A DNA stretch of 64,000 nt, from the NCBI GenBank assembly GCA_963675135.1, contig OY776122.1:83834472-83898471 (forward strand), given 5' to 3'. This document shows, piece after piece, positions 1 to 9,018 of the stretch (position 1 is its first letter; the number at the start of each line of letters is the position of its first letter). The notes under the pieces are model-generated. The model had not been told where the DNA came from. It saw only the letters and a list, made by a program, of their open reading frames with translations, and ran no database searches. Position numbers and translations under genes: made by a program. The stretch comes from Galeopsis tetrahit (lineage: Eukaryota > Streptophyta > Magnoliopsida > Lamiales > Lamiaceae).

Positions 1-75
1 TGTGATCATTCCACCCTCATTGCCTTAAGTGCTTAGTTGTTTGAGGACAAACAACATTTTAAGTTTGGGGGAGTT
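1..75 (+). mobile_element. 3' internal end of Ty3/gypsy-type element A with polypurine tract
   Basis: The window opens inside a retroelement. The sequence carries the GAGGACAAACAA motif followed by AAGTTTGGGGGAG (61-73). This pair of motifs is familiar just upstream of the 3' LTR in plant Ty3/gypsy elements of the Tat/Athila type, the G-rich run being the polypurine tract that primes plus-strand synthesis. An LTR starting with TGAT follows immediately. The gag-pol part lies outside the window, so the lineage is inferred only from this boundary. Confidence 0.7.
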
Positions 76-386
76 TGATTCGGGTGGAATTTACACGTTT
101 TAGGGGCACATGTGAAGCATGTTTTGATGTGGATTTCATTGAATTATGCATTGAATATGATTGTTTGAGCCAAAATGAGAGAAAGGTTGTGTTTTGTTGA
201 TTTTGTAGGAAATACGATGAAATTTGGAGCAAAACACCAACCATACTTTACTGGATCAGGAAGAGGAGTGCACGGTTGGATTCGTCTCGAAAAATGGAGT
301 GGATTATCCAAAGGAATCGAATCAATCCGACACCCGAGGCGGAAGATATGCACGAAACGAGAAAAGGTCGGAATCGAAGAACAGGG

Positions 387-690
387 CAACTCGGCCGAGT
401 GAGCCAACTCGGCCGAGTGAGCCAACTCGGCCGAATCTGCGAATTTCATGTTTTCTGCGCACTCGGCCGAGTGAGCCAACTCGGCCGAGTAAGGCGGAAT
501 GTAGTAGCTCCTGGATTGAACATCACTCGGTCGAGTAACCCAACTCGGTCGAATCTGCGATTTTCAATATTTCTGCGCACTCGGCCGAGTGAGCCAACTC
601 GGCCGAGTCTTGGCTAGACAAAATCGCAAACACGCCTTTTCAAATGATCCACTCGGCCGAGTGACCCCAACTCGGCCGAGTCACCCCATT
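387..690. repeat. Array of eleven ACTCGGCCGAGT palindromes in LTR U3
   Basis: The 12-bp perfect palindrome ACTCGGCCGAGT occurs mostly as pairs joined by short GAGCCA-like or GACCCCA-like spacers. I count eleven copies, eight of them perfect or nearly so; the others carry GGTCGAG or CGAATC changes. Each copy has two CpG sites. The array lies upstream of the LTR TATA box, where enhancer or silencer repeats of LTR elements normally lie. Confidence 0.85.
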
Positions 691-767
691 TTCGGTGCCA
701 AACTTGTATTTTCTCCATTTTCGAGGGATCAACTTGCAATTATGCCATCTAAGCCATACCCCAACAC

Positions 768-774
768 TATATAA
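768..774 (+). promoter_or_regulatory. TATA box of LTR A
   Basis: TATATAA stands in the context ACTATATAAGCCCC, followed by a C/T-rich stretch. It lies about 690 bases into the LTR, a reasonable place for the U3/R promoter. It is the only good TATA motif in a GC-balanced stretch of this LTR. Confidence 0.6.
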
Positions 775-1757
775 GCCCCTTTCTTGAAATCCAAGACATT
801 CTCCCCCAATCCACACATACTTACACATACTTGGAGGTGTTTTGGCCATTTCTCTCTCAATTCTTCATCAAATCAAGGAAGAAAGGATGCAATAGCTCCC
901 AAATTCCATTCCCTACCACATTCTAGACTAAGCTTTCTCTTTCTTTTCCTTTTTAATTAGTTATTTCATTTGGATTTTGTAATTTCATTATGCTAGTTAG
1001 TAGCTAAACAATTTGTGGTTCTAAGGCTATGTTTATACTTTGGATGATGCTTATGAATTAATTTCTTGTTTATTTGGTGGTTGTGTTGCTATTTCTATTT
1101 GAATGCTTAACTTTCATTGCAAAACATGTTGTCAATGGCCATGATAGTATGTTTTATCTATTGTTAATTGGAATTGGATTGAGAAATATCTTTCATTAAT
1201 CGTATTTAAGCATTCGACCCAATATTCTTGTGAGCTCGAGAGAGAGGATCAATTATTGGGAGGGTATTAGATGATCTTAGGAACTTTTTGGGGATTTCTT
1301 ATGCATGCTTAGTAGAGATGCTAGTTTGTATGATATGTCTCTTGGATTAATTGGATCGAGAGAACTATTAATTCACCATTTGTGATCAACCTTATAGTAA
1401 TCAACACACCACTACGTAATTAAGCCTTTAATCATAAGTTGAACCCTTAGTGTGACATATGCCTTGGAACCCACCTTTTCTCTTTGAGTATTAATCCGTT
1501 TTACGTTCGTTTTATTGATTTGCATGTTATTTGATCGATTTTGTATTTACTCTTCGTTACTTATTAGTGACACATTGTTAGGTAATCTTAGAGTAATTCA
1601 CACCACTCAATTTATCGATCACGTCTATTTAGAACTCGATTAGCAAACTACCCTTTTACGCTTAACCTTCTCGTGGGATCGACCTCGTGCTTATCACGCT
1701 ACAATAGACGTCGTACACTTGCGGTTGTTTATTTAGTGTTGCATAACACGTGTATCA

Positions 1758-1977
1758 ACTTACTTGTGAGGATATTGTGAATTGAGCACTTAATCTTGCA
1801 TGAATTTGAGCATAACTTGTGAACTTGCATGTTGATTTTTCTACCTCTTCCCTTGACTAGATTGAGAAATTTGACAATCACTTACTCTATTTTGGCTTGA
1901 ATGAATTCCTTCACAATTCTCCCACTTGTTTATTTTTCTTCCGTTGCTTGCGGACGAGCAACACGAGTTTGGGGGGT
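1758..1977 (+). mobile_element. 3' internal end of Ty3/gypsy-type element B
   Basis: This 220-bp piece ends in GGACGAGCAACACGAGTTTGGGGGG, the same motif type (GGACGAGCAA plus a G-rich polypurine tract at about 1966-1976) that precedes LTR A. A second LTR starting with TGAT follows at once. Element A therefore appears to have inserted into the internal region of element B, just upstream of B's 3' LTR. A's 5-bp target duplication would be ACTTA, but its other copy is outside the window. Confidence 0.65.
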
Positions 1978-3599
1978 TGATTAGTGTGAAAATTGCTTGA
2001 AATTCATGTGTATATTTTGCATAATTTTATAGAGTTTCATTGCATTTTTACACTAAATTGACTAATTGCACTTGAAATGAGAAAGATACGTGTTTTGCTA
2101 TTTTTGTAGGTTAATTGAGGATTTTTGAAGTAAAACACGTCTCAATTATTTTGTGACGTCAATTGAAGGAATGAATTGAGAAAGAGTCTAGAGGAGAAAA
2201 TATGAAAGGGGGAAATTATTTGGGCCAACACTTTAATTAATGGCCCATTTAATTAATTGTTGGAAGTATCGAGTATTAGGCCCATTTAATTAATTGATGC
2301 CACAATAATGTCAAGCCAATACTCAATTCACGTGTGATCAAAGTGGAAAGAAAAGGCAAGTTGGGCCATTCATTGAAGAAGCCCACAACAATTTCCATCA
2401 GCATGCCACTTATGCAATTCATCTTGGGCCCATCAATATCAATTTGGGGAGAAAATGCCCATGTCCATTTTAATTAATTGGGGACGCACTACACAGTAGC
2501 CAATTTGGGGGGGAGGGGATACGCATACAGAACACAGACGCACATTGACGAGAAACAGGGGCATCTTCCATGGGGGGAGAAATCTCTTCTCATCCCCACC
2601 ACTCCACTCCATAGATTAGTTAATTTTAATTGTTCTTTCATTTCTTAGCTAGTGCTTAATTTAGTATTTCATTTTATTGTAAGCATTGGAGGATTTGAAG
2701 ACAAATGAGGTGATATCTTTCCTTAATTCATGTTTTGTTATTTGTTTCATATGAGTTTTATTCTAGTTGTTAATTTAGATATGGAGTAATCTCTTATTGC
2801 TTTGGGTGTTGGAATTATGTGGTTAATTAGTGAGTTTTTATGAATTAATTGCTTAATTTACTTAATGTCTTGGTGTTAAATGTTTCTAGAGTTGTACTTT
2901 GATTGATTCATTTGGTTGATCAACCCTATTAGCGAGCATGTTCGATTATGTTTATTGCAACGAGAGTTGGGTAGCATGATTGTGAGTGTGAGTGTGAGCT
3001 TTGGTCAATTGAATAGAAGTTAATTAGTAATTAGCTAACCGAGAGGAGGTTAATGGCTAGACCGACAACTTTAGACACTAAACAAATAGAGGTCGTCTAG
3101 GAGTTTGGTGAGAGGGCGTTTCAAAAGCATTAGTAACCGTGTTGAAAGTGCTTATGCGACACTATCTTAGGAGCTTATGGTATTTGATTAGATCCTATAA
3201 TTGCTAATCAATGCACGTTGTTTACCTATGCCTTTCGAGGGGGTTTGCACACTTATTTGATGGCCTTTAGCATAATTCAAGATATTAGGCTTAACTATTG
3301 TGATTAGTTCGTTAATTCATTAGTGATCCCACATAAGGAAGACACCGAAGCAATTCTTCCACTTGCACTTTCATCTTTGAAAGTTAGTTTAGTTGTTTGA
3401 TTCTTTTTCTTATTGATATTTGCTTTATCCTCACGTTTAGCTTCTATAACACCATTTTAACTTATAGTTTTGGGGCTCTACGCTCTCTCTAGGTCCTTGG
3501 ACGATAACTACTAGGTCGTATACTTACTCAACTATAACGAACTCATACGCTTGTGGGGATTGTTATTGTTGTACTAAAAAGTGTGCAAAATACGAATCA
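1978..3599 (+). mobile_element. 3' LTR of element B (about 1.62 kb)
   Basis: The LTR runs from TGATTAGTG at 1978 to TACGAATCA at 3599. It resembles LTR A in layout and in scattered segments, such as TTATGAATTAATT and the CTTGTGG-type sequence near the 3' end, so A and B look like distant relatives. It lacks the CGGCCG palindrome array. It contains repeated GGCCCATTTAATTAATTG segments near 2235-2290. Downstream, the sequence changes abruptly to the terminal repeat of a Mutator-like element. Confidence 0.65.
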
Positions 3600-3725
3600 A
3601 GTCAATGGATGTATCTTTAATATTTTATTAAAAGGGTAATTGTGGTATTTTACATGAATATTTAATTAATAAAAGTTTAAGGGGAGTGCATTAAACAAAG
3701 CTGGAGGGGTATATACCCCAACCCA
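3600..3725 (+). mobile_element. Right terminal repeat of a Mutator-like element, cut by LTR B
   Basis: This stretch closely matches the right end of the complete element at 34448-35625: both contain TGTATCT, TTTTATTAAA, GTGGTATTT-like sequence and the 3'-terminal AGTGCATTAAACAAAGCTGG followed by AGGGGTATATACC and CAACCC. The match begins right after the end of LTR B, so B probably inserted into a copy of this element. Its left part would be upstream of the window. Confidence 0.75.
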
Positions 3726-5571
3726 TATATATTTACAATAGTAGCGAAGTTTCTAGTAACGGGCCTCCCAATAAATGGTGTCCCGATTTTGGGCTTTTAA
3801 AAGCGCAGTGGCTCATAAATATAAAGAAGCCCATACAATCCAATTATGTACTGTGAATCAAACAATCACAGCCATTTTAATTAAAATACATTAAACATGT
3901 ATTGTATCTTAACATTTTAAGAAAATGGAAGCCTCCTAACATTTCAAAATAATAATAATAATAACAATCCTCAGTCTTTTTTTTTTTCTCTCAACAAGGT
4001 CCAAATGAGAGAATACAACATGAATTTCCAAACTAATAAACCCGTTTCTCTAAAAAAAAAAAGAAAAAAATTAAGTCCCCAGAAACTACTCCACATCAGT
4101 CGGGAGATGTGGTAGAGTTAACAGCCGTCTATGCCAAAATATGAGTTCTTCGATTTTTCTTCTTCAGTAAAATGAGATTTTGTACATTACAAATTTCTTA
4201 CCCAAACAATATACACATATTTACTATTCATGTTATTATTTATGGGGCCACTATACACCCAATTTAATTACTTTATTTACCTTATATATATATAAAAATT
4301 TATAAAATTATCCCTCAACAATTTAATCACTACACTTTTTTCTTAAACTTCATGACCAAAAAACATTGCAAGCTTTTTAGGAACGAAGGAGTACTAATCT
4401 TTTAACTTAAAAATGATACAACAATTTTTAGTCACTTTTGATAATTTTTCAGTCGTAACTTGAAAAGTAATAATGTTTAAATAAAAAATTATAGTGACTT
4501 TCATCATAACTTTTATCACTTTTAGAATAGTCATATTCTATCAAGTAAAAAGTGACAATAAACTTGAAAAATTGATGCAATTAGTAAAGATAATCATGTC
4601 CACTAATAGATAATCTCATTCATTAAATTAAGTTTGAAAATTGATAATCATTAAGTAGAAAATGATAATTTTTAAGTAAAAAATTATAATCACTTTTAAT
4701 AAAAACATTATCACTTTCAAACTAAATTTTTATCACTTTTTTAATAATGATGTTTTTTCAAGTAAAAAGTTACAATTATTATAAAATTTGGTGCTATAAG
4801 TAAATATAATCATGCCCACCAACAAATAATTAAGTAAAAAATGATAGATTTAAAAAAAAAAGTAAAAAATGATAGTAATTTTTTATAAAAACGTTTTCAC
4901 TTTTTTTAATAATGATATTCTTTCAAGAAAAAATAATAATTAACTTAAAAAATTAATGTAATTAATAAAGATAATTATACCTGCACAATATTTATTCTTA
5001 AATGTTTTTTTGTTAATTGGGTATCAGGTTTTTTAATTACTTCTTAATAAAAAAAAATAACCTATCATTCATAAATAAATTGTATATGTCAAATTTTTAT
5101 TAATATTTCCAATAAATTTTATTTTATTATACTGTACCGTATTACTTTTTAATTAGTTTATTTAAAAAAAATACTACTATAAATTTATGGTCAATTTGTT
5201 AGTGATGGGCTTTGGACATAAAGCCCGCATAATTAATATTATTGCATGGTTGTTGAAGTTGGAGGGAATGCCCTGGAACGAAGGTAATTTAAGTGGCGCA
5301 TATTATATTTAATGAGTCAAAGAAATATTCGGCTCACGAAATTAGATCTATAAAATAGTTTCACACAAATTTACGTCGTAGGCTTGTACCAGAATTACAT
5401 ATAGTAGTTCAACTTCAACACAAATATTGCACCATGATCGTTCATTTCCTACAAAATAAAGGGGTGGGAGGGTATGGCTGAAAATCAAATCAAATTATTT
5501 GATACTCGATTCGAGATTGTTCAGTAAAAACTCGTTTGAGCTTGGTTCGATAAAAATATTAAAATGACTTG
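3726..5571. other. AT-rich intergenic DNA, no gene seen
   Basis: There is no coding signal. About 4400-5000 holds loosely repeated AAGTAAAAA(A/G)TGATA and TATCACTTTT segments in both orientations, which look like the decayed interior of one or more AT-rich MITEs. About 5500-5571 contains a stretch with CTCGATTCGAG and CTCGTTTGAG motifs, part of a dispersed TCGAG-rich repeat that continues on the other side of the TRIM. Confidence 0.6.
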
Positions 5572-6140
5572 TGTTAGGAATTAATATACAAGAATTAATT
5601 CCCACCCTCCCTACAAGTTCGGACTTTTAGATGAGACGGAATTCTTTCATGGTATCAGAGCAAACCAGGCAAACGACCTGGGTTCGATTCCTGTTGAAAG
5701 CACTCCACCCATTTAAATTGTCCACTCGATGGGCCTCCTTCCCAAAAAGGGTAAGAGGTGTTATTTCGGCCCACGGGTTCGATTCCTGTTGAAAGCACTC
5801 CACCCATTTAAATTGTCCACTCGATGGGCCTCCTCCCCAAAAAGGGTAAGAGGTGTTATTTCGGCCCACGAGTGAGGGGGAGTGTTAGGAATTAATATAC
5901 AAAACTCGATGGGCCTCCTTCCCAAAAAGGGTAAGAGGTGTTATTTCGGCCCACGGGTTCGATTCCTGTTGAAAGCACTCCACCCATTTAAATTGTCCAC
6001 TCGATGGGCCTCCTCCCCAAAAAGGGTAAGAGGTGTTATTTCGGCCCACGAGTGAGGGGGAGTGTTAGGAATTAATATACAAGAATTAATTCCCACCCTC
6101 TCTACAAGTTCGGACTTTTAGATGAGACGGAATTCTTTCA
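5572..6140 (+). mobile_element. Complete TRIM (miniature LTR retrotransposon) with target duplication
   Basis: Two nearly identical 78-bp LTRs (5572-5649 and 6063-6140) begin TGTTAGGAATTAATATACAA and end GGAATTCTTTCA. A primer-binding site TGGTATCAGAGC (5650-5661), matching the 3' end of initiator tRNA-Met, follows the first LTR. A purine tract GTGAGGGGGAG precedes the second. The element is flanked by a perfect 5-bp direct repeat ACTTG (5567-5571 and 6141-6145). There is no coding capacity, which fits the TRIM class, moved by enzymes of other elements. The interior has 95-bp repeats and a 180-bp tandem duplication (see findings). Confidence 0.93.
5723..6082. repeat. 180-bp tandem duplication inside the TRIM
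   Basis: Bases 5723-5902 recur as 5903-6082. The repeated block holds the end of the first 95-bp unit, the whole second unit, the polypurine tract and the first 20 bp of the 3' LTR. A fragment of LTR (TGTTAGGAATTAATATACAA) is therefore stranded mid-element at about 5883-5902. Within each block the 95-bp unit starting GGTTCGATTCCTGTTG occurs at 5681, 5776 and 5956. Confidence 0.85.
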
Positions 6141-6425
6141 ACTTGAAAATATATTTATGTTCGATACGGTCTAAATCTCGACTCAAACTCGATAAGTGAA
6201 AAAATTCCAACTTGAAAATATATTTATGTTCGATACGGTCTAAATCTCGACTCAAACTCGATAAGTGAAAAAAAATAAATATAGTATAAAAATGTCAAAC
6301 TACTCAAGTGAATTCCAACTTGAAAATATATTTATGTTCGATACGGTCTAAATCTCGACTCAAACTCGATAAGTGAAAAAAAATAAATATAGTATAAAAA
6401 TGTCAAACTACTCAAGTTCGACTCG
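6141..6425. repeat. Three tandem copies of a 108-bp unit next to the TRIM
   Basis: Units start with ACTTGAAAATATATTTATG at 6141, 6210 and 6318. The second and third are about 108 bp long. The first is shortened to 69 bp by loss of its end after GATAAGTGAAAAAA. The first copy begins exactly at the TRIM target-site duplication. The motifs CTCGACTCAAACTCGATAAG tie the repeat to the dispersed TCGAG-rich family also seen near 11050-11180, 34060-34400 and 44451-44666. Confidence 0.85.
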
Positions 6426-7085
6426 TGTTCGGCTCGAATAAAACTCGTTAGAACTCATTTAGATGTGAGGGTCTAGATGTGAGGGTCTCTTTATCAGCTC
6501 AGGTGCAGTAGCCGTGTGTACAGTAAGTTCCAATTAGGTAGGATATCGTGTAAACTATCCACGTCACTGTATTCGTCGTTACTGGAATTTCAAATTGTTT
6601 CATAATAAAAGCACGACAATAAATTGCTTGGCTCACATGTCTCTCTCTATGTGAAAGAGAGTGGAACAAATAATTCTTTTCAACTGTGTGAGAGAGAATG
6701 TAGGTACAATATTTTCCCCTCTTCTGTGTCAGACTGTCAGAATGCTACTCACGTGGGACCCACGTGACCTTTTGTTTTTTTCTCTTTCAAGTTATTTACT
6801 TTTTTTTTCTTTTTTCATTTTTTAAAAATAAATAATTTAAGTATTACTATTACAGAAGAAAAAGGTATGAGCACGCCGGCACGCGATATCGTATGGAAAT
6901 ACGTCACGTGCCTACACGTGACTTATCTCTTCGAGGCCTTATTTGACATTTGGACGTTTACTATTTCCGGAGGTGGGATATTTTCGTGATTTGTATTTGA
7001 TGGTGGTAGCTATATATTTCTTTCATTTCTTTCTCCGTTGAAAAATACAATAAAAAGAAAATAAAATCAGTGACGTAAAATATAT
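6426..7085. other. Intergenic DNA with G-box-rich island
   Basis: No coding sequence is seen. The stretch is less AT-rich than its surroundings around 6720-6960 and carries five CACGTG/ACGTG-type motifs, including the palindrome listed separately at 6750-6766. A short duplication of TAGATGTGAGGGTC lies at 6460-6490. The nearest gene is more than 11 kb away, so a promoter role is uncertain. Confidence 0.5.
6750..6766. promoter_or_regulatory. G-box / TCP-type 17-bp palindrome
   Basis: CACGTGGGACCCACGTG is a perfect inverted repeat around a central A. It holds two G-boxes (bZIP/bHLH sites) overlapping GTGGGACC, the known class II TCP site. About 135 bp downstream, 6901-6922 adds TACGTCACGTG and CACGTGAC. 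The motif matches are direct; function is not shown. Confidence 0.5.
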
Positions 7086-7287
7086 GACTCCTTCCATTAT
7101 AGTTAAAGCTACTTAGAAACTTTAAGCAGAGAAATATAATAGAATAAGTAAATGTACTAGAGGCAATGTGATTAAAAGAGAAAAGTATGAAATGTGTGAA
7201 AAAATAGTTTTCAAAAAATGAATGAATAACTTTCATTAAAATGAATTAAAAATAAAAGTTGAGTAACTTTCAACGAGACGGAGGAAG
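7086..7287. mobile_element. Stowaway-like MITE (decayed)
   Basis: The left end CTCCTTCCATTATAG and right end GAGACGGAGGAAGTA are degenerate inverted copies of the CTCCCTCCGTCC terminal repeat found many times in this window. The element is about 200 bp, AT-rich inside and without ORFs. Confidence 0.55.
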
Positions 7288-7369
7288 TATGATTGTAGAT
7301 ATATTTAGATTAATTTGGATACAATACTCATTTCATTTTTAAAAGTTTGTCATTTTGTATAGAATTAAA

Positions 7370-7605
7370 TACTTTCTCTTTCCATTAAAAGTGTGCTCAC
7401 TTTTTTTTATATATGCTTTTAAAAAAATTCTATTTTATTTATAAAGAATATATTTTAGATAACTACTGAATAATATATTAAGTAGATACTCAATCTTATT
7501 AGTAAAATAGAAAAAATATTTAAAATTAAACTATTAAAATAGAATAAACATATTTTTTGTGAATTCAAAAAATAAACTGAGCACACTTGGTGGAAGAAGG
7601 GAGTA
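7370..7605. mobile_element. Stowaway-like MITE
   Basis: The left end TACTTTCTCTTTCCATTAAAAGTGTGCTCA pairs with the right end TGAGCACACTTGGTGGAAGAAGGGAGTA. The inverted repeats extend about 28 bp with mismatches, and TA lies at both outer ends, as expected for the TA target of Stowaway/Tc1-mariner MITEs. Confidence 0.7.
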
Positions 7606-8409
7606 ACATATTTTTTTGACACATTTATCTCTCACTAATTTTTTTTATTTCTCTTTTCTCTTTGACTTTTCCCTCTATCATACTCTTAGAGATATAAAAT
7701 GAATCGTTAATATATTTTTAATTAATAAATGATATTGTAAAATTACACAGTGGTAATTTAAGAAGCTCCTTAATAAAAATAGAAAAAATAACAAACTTTT
7801 TAAAATAAAATTTAAAACAAAATGAGACCGGTTTTTTTAAAAAAAAAATTCAAACCGAATAGTTTCATGTCGAGCAATTCATTTCAGTCCCTTGGCTCGT
7901 TTCTAACACACTTTTTTGTTTTTGTTTTTGACGCCCACTTTTTAGGGTAGAAGTAGAATAGTCTCAAAATAGGCAATGGGTAGAATTTATTTCCTCCATT
8001 TTTTAATATATTATGCCATTTTAATTTTTAAACTATTTTCCTGTCAAAAAAAAAAAATTGAACTATTTTTAAAATACATGACAATTTAAGTGTTTTTCTT
8101 TAAATTTAACCATTCATCCTTATTCATTTATCACCCTTATTCATTTATCACAAATATTTCTTATAAATTAATATAATGGTATAAATAAACTAAAATCATG
8201 AAAAATCATAAATATTATTTATACCCAAAATAATTTGATTTATGGATATTAGTTACATTCTTGAATATATTCTTTATTAAAAAAATTATATACCAAAATT
8301 AGTTCCTCAATAGTTATGATTAATGAATGATATTATAGAACATTAATTTACAATCTTAAATGGTTGTCAAAAGTCAAAACGATCGTATATTAAAAAATGC
8401 AAGAGAACT
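7606..8409. other. AT-rich intergenic DNA
   Basis: No gene, RNA or clear element was recognised. There are A/T runs and a short duplicated TTATTCATTTATCAC near 8118-8150. Confidence 0.5.
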
Positions 8410-8626
8410 TTTTTTATTATTAATAATAGTACTCCGTATAATACAAATTCTTATTGATTGGGTGGATTTGGGCCTATGAGTTTCAAATCCACAATCCAAA
8501 TAAATTCCACATGTTTGGATTTTTTTATTATTAATAATAGTATAATACAAATTCTTATTGATTGAGTGGATTTGGGCCTATGGATTTCAAATCCACAACC
8601 CAAATCAATTCCACATGTTTGGATTA
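8410..8626. repeat. Tandem duplication of about 106-111 bp
   Basis: A block beginning TTTTTTATTATTAATAATAGT and ending CCACATGTTTGGAT occurs at about 8410-8520 and again at about 8521-8626. The second copy lacks six bases (ACTCCG) and differs at a few sites. The second copy runs into the MITE-like family described next. Confidence 0.8.
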
Positions 8627-9018
8627 TGAGTGAATTTTAAATACTTAGATTTGTGTTCAACTGTTCATACATTTTTTTAGTTAAAATTGAGAGAGATTTC
8701 AAATCCTCACTAAAACATGTCATTTGAAATCAATGTATTTTTAACCCCTTCCATTTGAAATGCCTCCTCAAATCAAATCCACTCATCCAAACGCAACCAT
8801 TTGGATGGAGGGATTTGATCAATGTATTTTAAATCCACTCCACTTGTTTGGATTATGAACATATTTCAAATACTTAAATTTTTGCTCACACACTTATTAG
8901 ATAAAATTGAGAAGGTTTAAAATTCTCACTAAAACCATGTCATTTGAAATCCATCTATTTTTAAATCCTTGCATTTGAAATAACTCCTCAAATCAAATCC
9001 CCTCAATCCAAGCACAAC
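8545..9018 (-). mobile_element. Two tandem copies of an unnamed MITE-like family
   Basis: The two copies (about 8545-8800 and 8801-9018) share internal blocks CTCACTAAAACATGTCATTTGAAATC and CTCCTCAAATCAAATCC and end in CATCCAAACGCAAC / AATCCAAGCACAACG. The reverse complement matches the pair at 11342-11846, which reads TGTTTGGACGAGG...AAATCCCTCCATCCAAATA. The ends TTGTGTTTGGA / TCCAAATAGAGC look like weak terminal inverted repeats. I do not recognise the superfamily. Confidence 0.6.

Larger units (their letters stand above)
76..1757 (+). mobile_element. 3' LTR of element A (about 1.68 kb)
   Basis: The LTR runs from TGATTCGGG at 76 to GTGTATCA at 1757, so its ends are TGAT...ATCA. It directly follows a polypurine tract and is directly followed by sequence of a different element. 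The U3 part contains eleven copies of a 12-bp palindrome (about 387-690) and a TATATAA box at 768-774, so transcription would start near 795-800. There is no long ORF. The 5' LTR and coding region are outside the window, so the two LTRs cannot be compared for age. Confidence 0.7.

Noticed and set aside
144..849. Several overlapping ORFs of 60-113 aa with repeated AHSAEL / RPSEPTRPS patterns at 144-849
   Set aside because: The periodicity comes from the ACTCGGCCGAGT palindrome array in the LTR and is open in several frames on both strands. There is no protein-like composition.
5681..5700. GGTTCGATTCC motif resembling a tRNA T-loop (B box)
   Set aside because: It repeats with the TRIM's 95-bp unit and has no cloverleaf around it. 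The tRNA link in this element is the primer-binding site at 5650.
5627..5869. 80-aa minus-strand ORF across the TRIM
   Set aside because: It is an internal-repeat shadow; TRIMs have no coding capacity and the ORF repeats with the 95-bp unit.
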